Source: Erythrobacter litoralis
GTDB taxonomy: Bacteria > Pseudomonadota > Alphaproteobacteria > Sphingomonadales > Sphingomonadaceae
Direction of reading: 5' to 3'
DNA length: 64,000 nt
Assembly: GCF_029760855.1 (NCBI RefSeq)
Contig: NZ_SOSI01000005.1
Coordinates: 124,001 to 188,000, forward strand
Below, in pieces: positions 61,237-64,000 of this stretch; positions within the stretch are counted from its first letter, which is position 1; each line of letters starts with the position of its first letter. Under the pieces are notes generated by a model. That model worked only from the letters and a program-made list of their open reading frames with translations, ran no database searches and was not told the DNA's origin. A program made the position numbers and the translations under genes.

Positions 61237-62163
61237 TCACACCGCTACCGGCGCCTTGAGCGGCCCGTGCGGCGCGTAGTCGTGAACCGCAAAATCCTCA
61301 ATCGCATAGTCGAAGATCGACGGTGGACGCCGCAGGATTTCAAGTCTTGGCTGTCCTACCGGTTCCCGCGAAAGCTGCTCGGCGATAAGATCGGCATGGT
61401 TGAGATAGAGGTGCGTATCGCCCCCCATCCATACCAGTTCACCCGGTTCTAAATTGGTCTGATGGGCCATCATCCGCACCAGCAGCGCCGCCGACCATAG
61501 GTTGAACGGTAGGCCGAGCGCGACATCGCAGCTGCGTTGGTAAAGCAGTCCGTTCAACCGCCCGTTCGCGACATGGAACTGATAGGTCTTGTGGCACGGC
61601 GGAAGCGCCATCCGGTCGAGCTCGGCGACGTTCCAGCCCTCGACGATATGCCGCCGGCTGCCGGGATTGGCGCGCAGGCTTTCCACTACCTCGGCGACCT
61701 GATTGATTCCCTCGCCCGGCTCGTACAGCCCGTCCGCGCGATAGCGATAGGTGGGCCAGTCGACCCATTGCTTGCCATAGACGGGCCCGAGATCGCCCCA
61801 GCGCACTGCGAATTCGGCATCTTCCGCGATCCGCTGAACGAAGGCGTCGAGCGCAATGTCGTCCCCGGTTTCCTTTACGTAGCGCGCATGGGGCCATTCG
61901 TTCCAGATCTTTACACCCTGCAACACGAGCGGGCGAATGTTCGTCTCGCCGGTAAGGAACCACAAAAGCTCGCGCGTCGCGGTTTTCCAATAGACCCGCT
62001 TGGTGGTGATCAGCGGCATCGCGCCGTCAGCCAGATCGAACCGCAGAGTCGTCCCGAACACGGAGCGCGTGCCGATGCCGGTGCGGTCCACCCGCTCGTC
62101 GCCCTCGTTCCAGATGCGCCGCATAAGGTCGAGATATTGCTGTTCGTAATGCTCTGTCGCCAC
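61237..62163 (-). CDS. thyA: Thymidylate synthase ThyA
   Basis: A 308-residue enzyme converting dUMP and methylene-THF to dTMP. The catalytic Cys is in LPPCHKTYQFHV, where the usual motif is PCH, and RRHIVEGWNVAELDRMAL and the C-terminal PV-type end are present, with NLWSAALLVRMMAHQTNLEPGELVWMGGDTHLYLNH the dUMP-binding region. Start is GTG at 62163, with AAGGGG six bases upstream. It is on the same strand as, and 76 bases before, the BCKDH genes. Its presence implies a ThyA-type rather than ThyX folate cycle. Confidence 0.96.
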   Translation of the reverse strand: MATEHYEQQYLDLMRRIWNEGDERVDRTGIGTRSVFGTTLRFDLADGAMPLITTKRVYWKTATRELLWFLTGETNIRPLVLQGVKIWNEWPHARYVKETGDDIALDAFVQRIAEDAEFAVRWGDLGPVYGKQWVDWPTYRYRADGLYEPGEGINQVAEVVESLRANPGSRRHIVEGWNVAELDRMALPPCHKTYQFHVANGRLNGLLYQRSCDVALGLPFNLWSAALLVRMMAHQTNLEPGELVWMGGDTHLYLNHADLIAEQLSREPVGQPRLEILRRPPSIFDYAIEDFAVHDYAPHGPLKAPVAV

Positions 62164-62282
62164 GCCCGCCCCTTATCCCGCTTTGCCACGAAATGCCCGC
62201 TTGCACGTATAGCAATCCACACCTATAGGCCGCCCCTGCCTCGCACCCGCAGGCTTGTTTTCAAGCAGCGGGCCGATCCGGT

Positions 62283-62359
62283 CGGGGAGTAGCTCAGCCT
62301 GGTAGAGCACTGTCTTCGGGAGGCAGGGGCCGGAGGTTCGAATCCTCTCTCCCCGACCA
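62283..62359 (+). tRNA. tRNA-Pro (anticodon CGG), CCA encoded
   Basis: A 77-base cloverleaf. Acceptor arms CGGGGAG/CTCCCCG pair perfectly, anticodon stem CTGTC/GGCAG encloses TTCGGGA with anticodon CGG, T-loop GGTTCGAATCC is standard, and CCA is encoded. It reads CCG codons. Confidence 0.97.
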
Positions 62360-62411
62360 ATACTTTTACGCATATCCGTCATCACGGCGATCGGCGCTTC
62401 CCCCCGAAGCG

Positions 62412-63617
62412 TCAGATCGCGGTCGTGTCTGGCGTCAATTTGGCGAAGCGCAGGACGAGGTAGCCGGCGATTGCCGCGACCACCGAGCCGGCGAGCACGC
62501 CGACGCGCACCAGATCGAGCGTGGCGGGATCGGGAAAGGCAAGGCCGCCGATGAACAGGCTCATGGTGAAACCGATGCCGCACAGCAGCGACAGGCCGTA
62601 AATGTGCATCCAGTTCGCATTCTCCGGCAGCGGCGCGAGGCCGCCCTTCACCGCGGCGTAGATTGCCCCAAAAATGCCGATCTGCTTCCCGACTACCAAG
62701 CCGAGCGCGATGCCTAAAGGAAGCGGCGAGACCAGCGCGGCGGGACTCATCCCGCCGAGCGCCACACCTGCATTGAAGAACCCGAACAGCGGGATCACGC
62801 CGAACGCGATCCACGGGTGCAGCCCATGCTCAAGGCGATGCAGCGGCGAGGAATGCTCAGCCTCGCCCTCACCCAAACGCTTCGCATTCGCCAGCGGTAT
62901 CGTCAGCGCCACGGCGACGCCTGCCAGCGTCGCGTGGACGCCCGACAGCAGCACCGCGACCCATACGCCAAGGCCGATTGCCGCGTAGATCCAAAGATTG
63001 CGAATGCCCATCAGGTTGAGCGTGACCAGCACCACCACGCCCGCCACGCCGATGCCGAGCGGCAGCAGGGCAAGGTCCGCCGTGTAGAAGATCGCGATGA
63101 TCGCCACGGCCACCAGATCGTCGATCACCGCAATGGCCGTCAGCAGCACCTTCAAGGAAAGCGGGGCACGGCTGCCCAAGAGCGCCAGGATGCCTAGCGC
63201 GAAGGCGATGTCCGTCGCTGCAGGGATGGCCCAGCCGCGCGCCAGTTCCGGATCGCTGCCCGCCACCAGCATGAACACGATTGCCGGAACCGCAACGCCG
63301 CCGCCGGCCGCGAGCGCGGGAAGGATACGCGAGGCCGCGGTAGAGAGCTGGCCTTCCAGAAACTCGCGCTTGATCTCGAGCCCCACCAGCAGGAAGAACA
63401 GCGCCATCAGCCCGTCATTGATCCAGTACGACAGGGTGAGCGGCCCGATATAACTGGCCTTTGCAGCAAAATATCCATCGGCAAACGGCGAGTTCGCCAC
63501 CACCAAAGCGGCCACAGCCGCCGCCATCAGCAGGATGCCGCCCGCCGCCTCGATCTTCACGAACTCGCGCAGCGCATCGCGGACAGGGGCGGGAACAAGT
63601 CTCTTGATGGGGCTCAT
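62412..63617 (-). CDS. nhaA: Na+/H+ antiporter NhaA
   Basis: A 401-residue inner-membrane antiporter exchanging sodium for protons. The conserved helix-4 and helix-5 regions are visible, including WAIPAATDIAFALGILALLG and LLTAIAVIDDLVAVAIIAIFYT with the adjacent Asp pair (IDDL) that binds sodium, and the C-terminal GIGFTMSLFIGGLAF. Length fits the family (380-430). It is typical for organisms exposed to sodium or alkaline conditions such as marine sphingomonads. Confidence 0.95.
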   Translation of the reverse strand: MSPIKRLVPAPVRDALREFVKIEAAGGILLMAAAVAALVVANSPFADGYFAAKASYIGPLTLSYWINDGLMALFFLLVGLEIKREFLEGQLSTAASRILPALAAGGGVAVPAIVFMLVAGSDPELARGWAIPAATDIAFALGILALLGSRAPLSLKVLLTAIAVIDDLVAVAIIAIFYTADLALLPLGIGVAGVVVLVTLNLMGIRNLWIYAAIGLGVWVAVLLSGVHATLAGVAVALTIPLANAKRLGEGEAEHSSPLHRLEHGLHPWIAFGVIPLFGFFNAGVALGGMSPAALVSPLPLGIALGLVVGKQIGIFGAIYAAVKGGLAPLPENANWMHIYGLSLLCGIGFTMSLFIGGLAFPDPATLDLVRVGVLAGSVVAAIAGYLVLRFAKLTPDTTAI

Positions 63618-63940
63618 GCGGTCCTTCGGGTTTATGCCCCGGCTAACTCGCCGAAGCTCTCAAGCGGTGAGTGAATACTGCGCTAACGATTTGCCGCAAC
63701 CATCGCAGGCGTACAAATTTCGAAATCGAATTTCATGAACCGCGATGGGATTAACGAACTTTCGCACATTTCGGTTTGCCGAATTTTATACGCAGAGATA
63801 CCTATGACGATCTTAGCAAATTCGCACGGCGACACCTCGCCGAGGCTGACTTCCTAACATCTTTGCAAGGAACTCGATCAAAGAGTTTAATCCTCAGAAA
63901 ACCTTGCTCATCTTCGCCTGATTCGCGTGCAAGTTGGTTA
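63618..63940. other. AT-richer intergenic region, no recognisable gene
   Basis: About 320 bases with visibly lower GC than its surroundings (for example AAATTTCGAAATCGAATTTC near 63714). I find no gene, clear promoter or terminator. Confidence 0.6.
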
Positions 63941-64000
63941 TTAATTTCGGAACAGGTTCCCGGTCCGCCACCGAAAAAGCTTCTCGATCAGACGGTTCCG
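63941..64000 (-). other. Possible C-terminal fragment of a truncated gene at the window edge
   Basis: On the minus strand the last bases read RNRLIEKLFRWRTGNLFRN followed by TAA at 63941. The basic, aromatic character with an NRLIEKLF start recalls the C-terminal region of IS5-type transposases, but too little is visible to decide; it may be non-coding. Confidence 0.2.

Noticed and set aside
1-64000. CRISPR arrays, prophage or complete insertion sequences
   Set aside because: No regularly spaced direct repeats, no phage structural genes and no intact transposase were seen; the only repeats are the palindromic elements and the TGAATGG array.

Overview
The window reads as a stretch of chromosome from an alphaproteobacterium of the order Sphingomonadales, most like the Erythrobacteraceae (Erythrobacter, Qipengyuania and relatives). 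This is an inference from GC-rich coding sequence, the zapA-6S RNA-5-formyl-THF ligase order, the ImuA/ImuB/DnaE2 mutasome, GTTC-N7-GTTC LexA boxes, PrsK/PrsR of the PEP-CTERM system, a long-form isocitrate lyase beside an ScfR-type regulator, and scattered palindromic repeats of the kind common in this group. There is no rRNA operon, CRISPR array, prophage or intact insertion sequence.

Layout. (1) 0.05-3.7 kb: nitronate monooxygenase, a flavodoxin-like protein, recJ and two nearly identical tRNA-Glu genes. (2) 3.7-12.5 kb: a complete phosphate-starvation locus on the plus strand, phoR, a phosphate-selective porin, pstS, pstC, pstA, pstB, phoU, phoB, with Pho-box-like repeats before the porin, pstS and phoB. 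(3) 12.5-24.6 kb: a DNA-damage region. One LexA box sits directly before a radical SAM gene that is followed by a DUF4130-UdgX fusion, dnaE2 and an extensin-like gene; a second LexA box precedes imuA-imuB. An alpha/beta hydrolase, a PilZ protein and a decayed gene end lie between. (4) 24.7-35.3 kb: a PNPOx-like stress protein, two large transporters, panB, a TerC-like membrane protein, an SLC10-type transporter, and the PrsK/PrsR two-component pair. (5) 35.4-38.8 kb: an ScfR-type regulator divergent from aceA, with a repeated 11-mer between them. (6) 38.8-48.3 kb: M20 amidohydrolase, SLC13 transporter, tRNA-Leu, inositol monophosphatase, efp, an M23 peptidase, an L,D-transpeptidase, thiE, a class I aldolase and small secreted proteins. 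(7) 48.3-54.4 kb: an MFS transporter and the tkt-gap-pgk-thioesterase cluster. (8) 54.6-57.1 kb: zapA, 6S RNA, 5-formyl-THF cyclo-ligase, a DUF2842 protein, an Fpg/Nei-like glycosylase, tRNA-Asp. (9) 57.3-63.6 kb: a possibly truncated secreted peptide, the branched-chain 2-oxoacid dehydrogenase genes (E1alpha, E1beta, E2), thyA, tRNA-Pro and nhaA, ending in about 380 bases of AT-richer DNA.

The most notable system is region 3. Two transcription units, each with a perfect alphaproteobacterial LexA box, together encode a mutagenic translesion polymerase set (ImuA, ImuB, DnaE2) and, in the dnaE2 operon, a radical SAM protein and a UdgX-type uracil-DNA-binding glycosylase. This suggests SOS induction of a combined uracil/base-lesion handling and error-prone synthesis pathway. 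A second theme is a palindromic repeat family (arms resembling CCTTCGACAGGCTCAGG) found at the imuA-imuB junction, between gap and pgk, and apparently inside the coding sequence for the E2 linker; at imuA it supplies the C-terminal codons of the protein.
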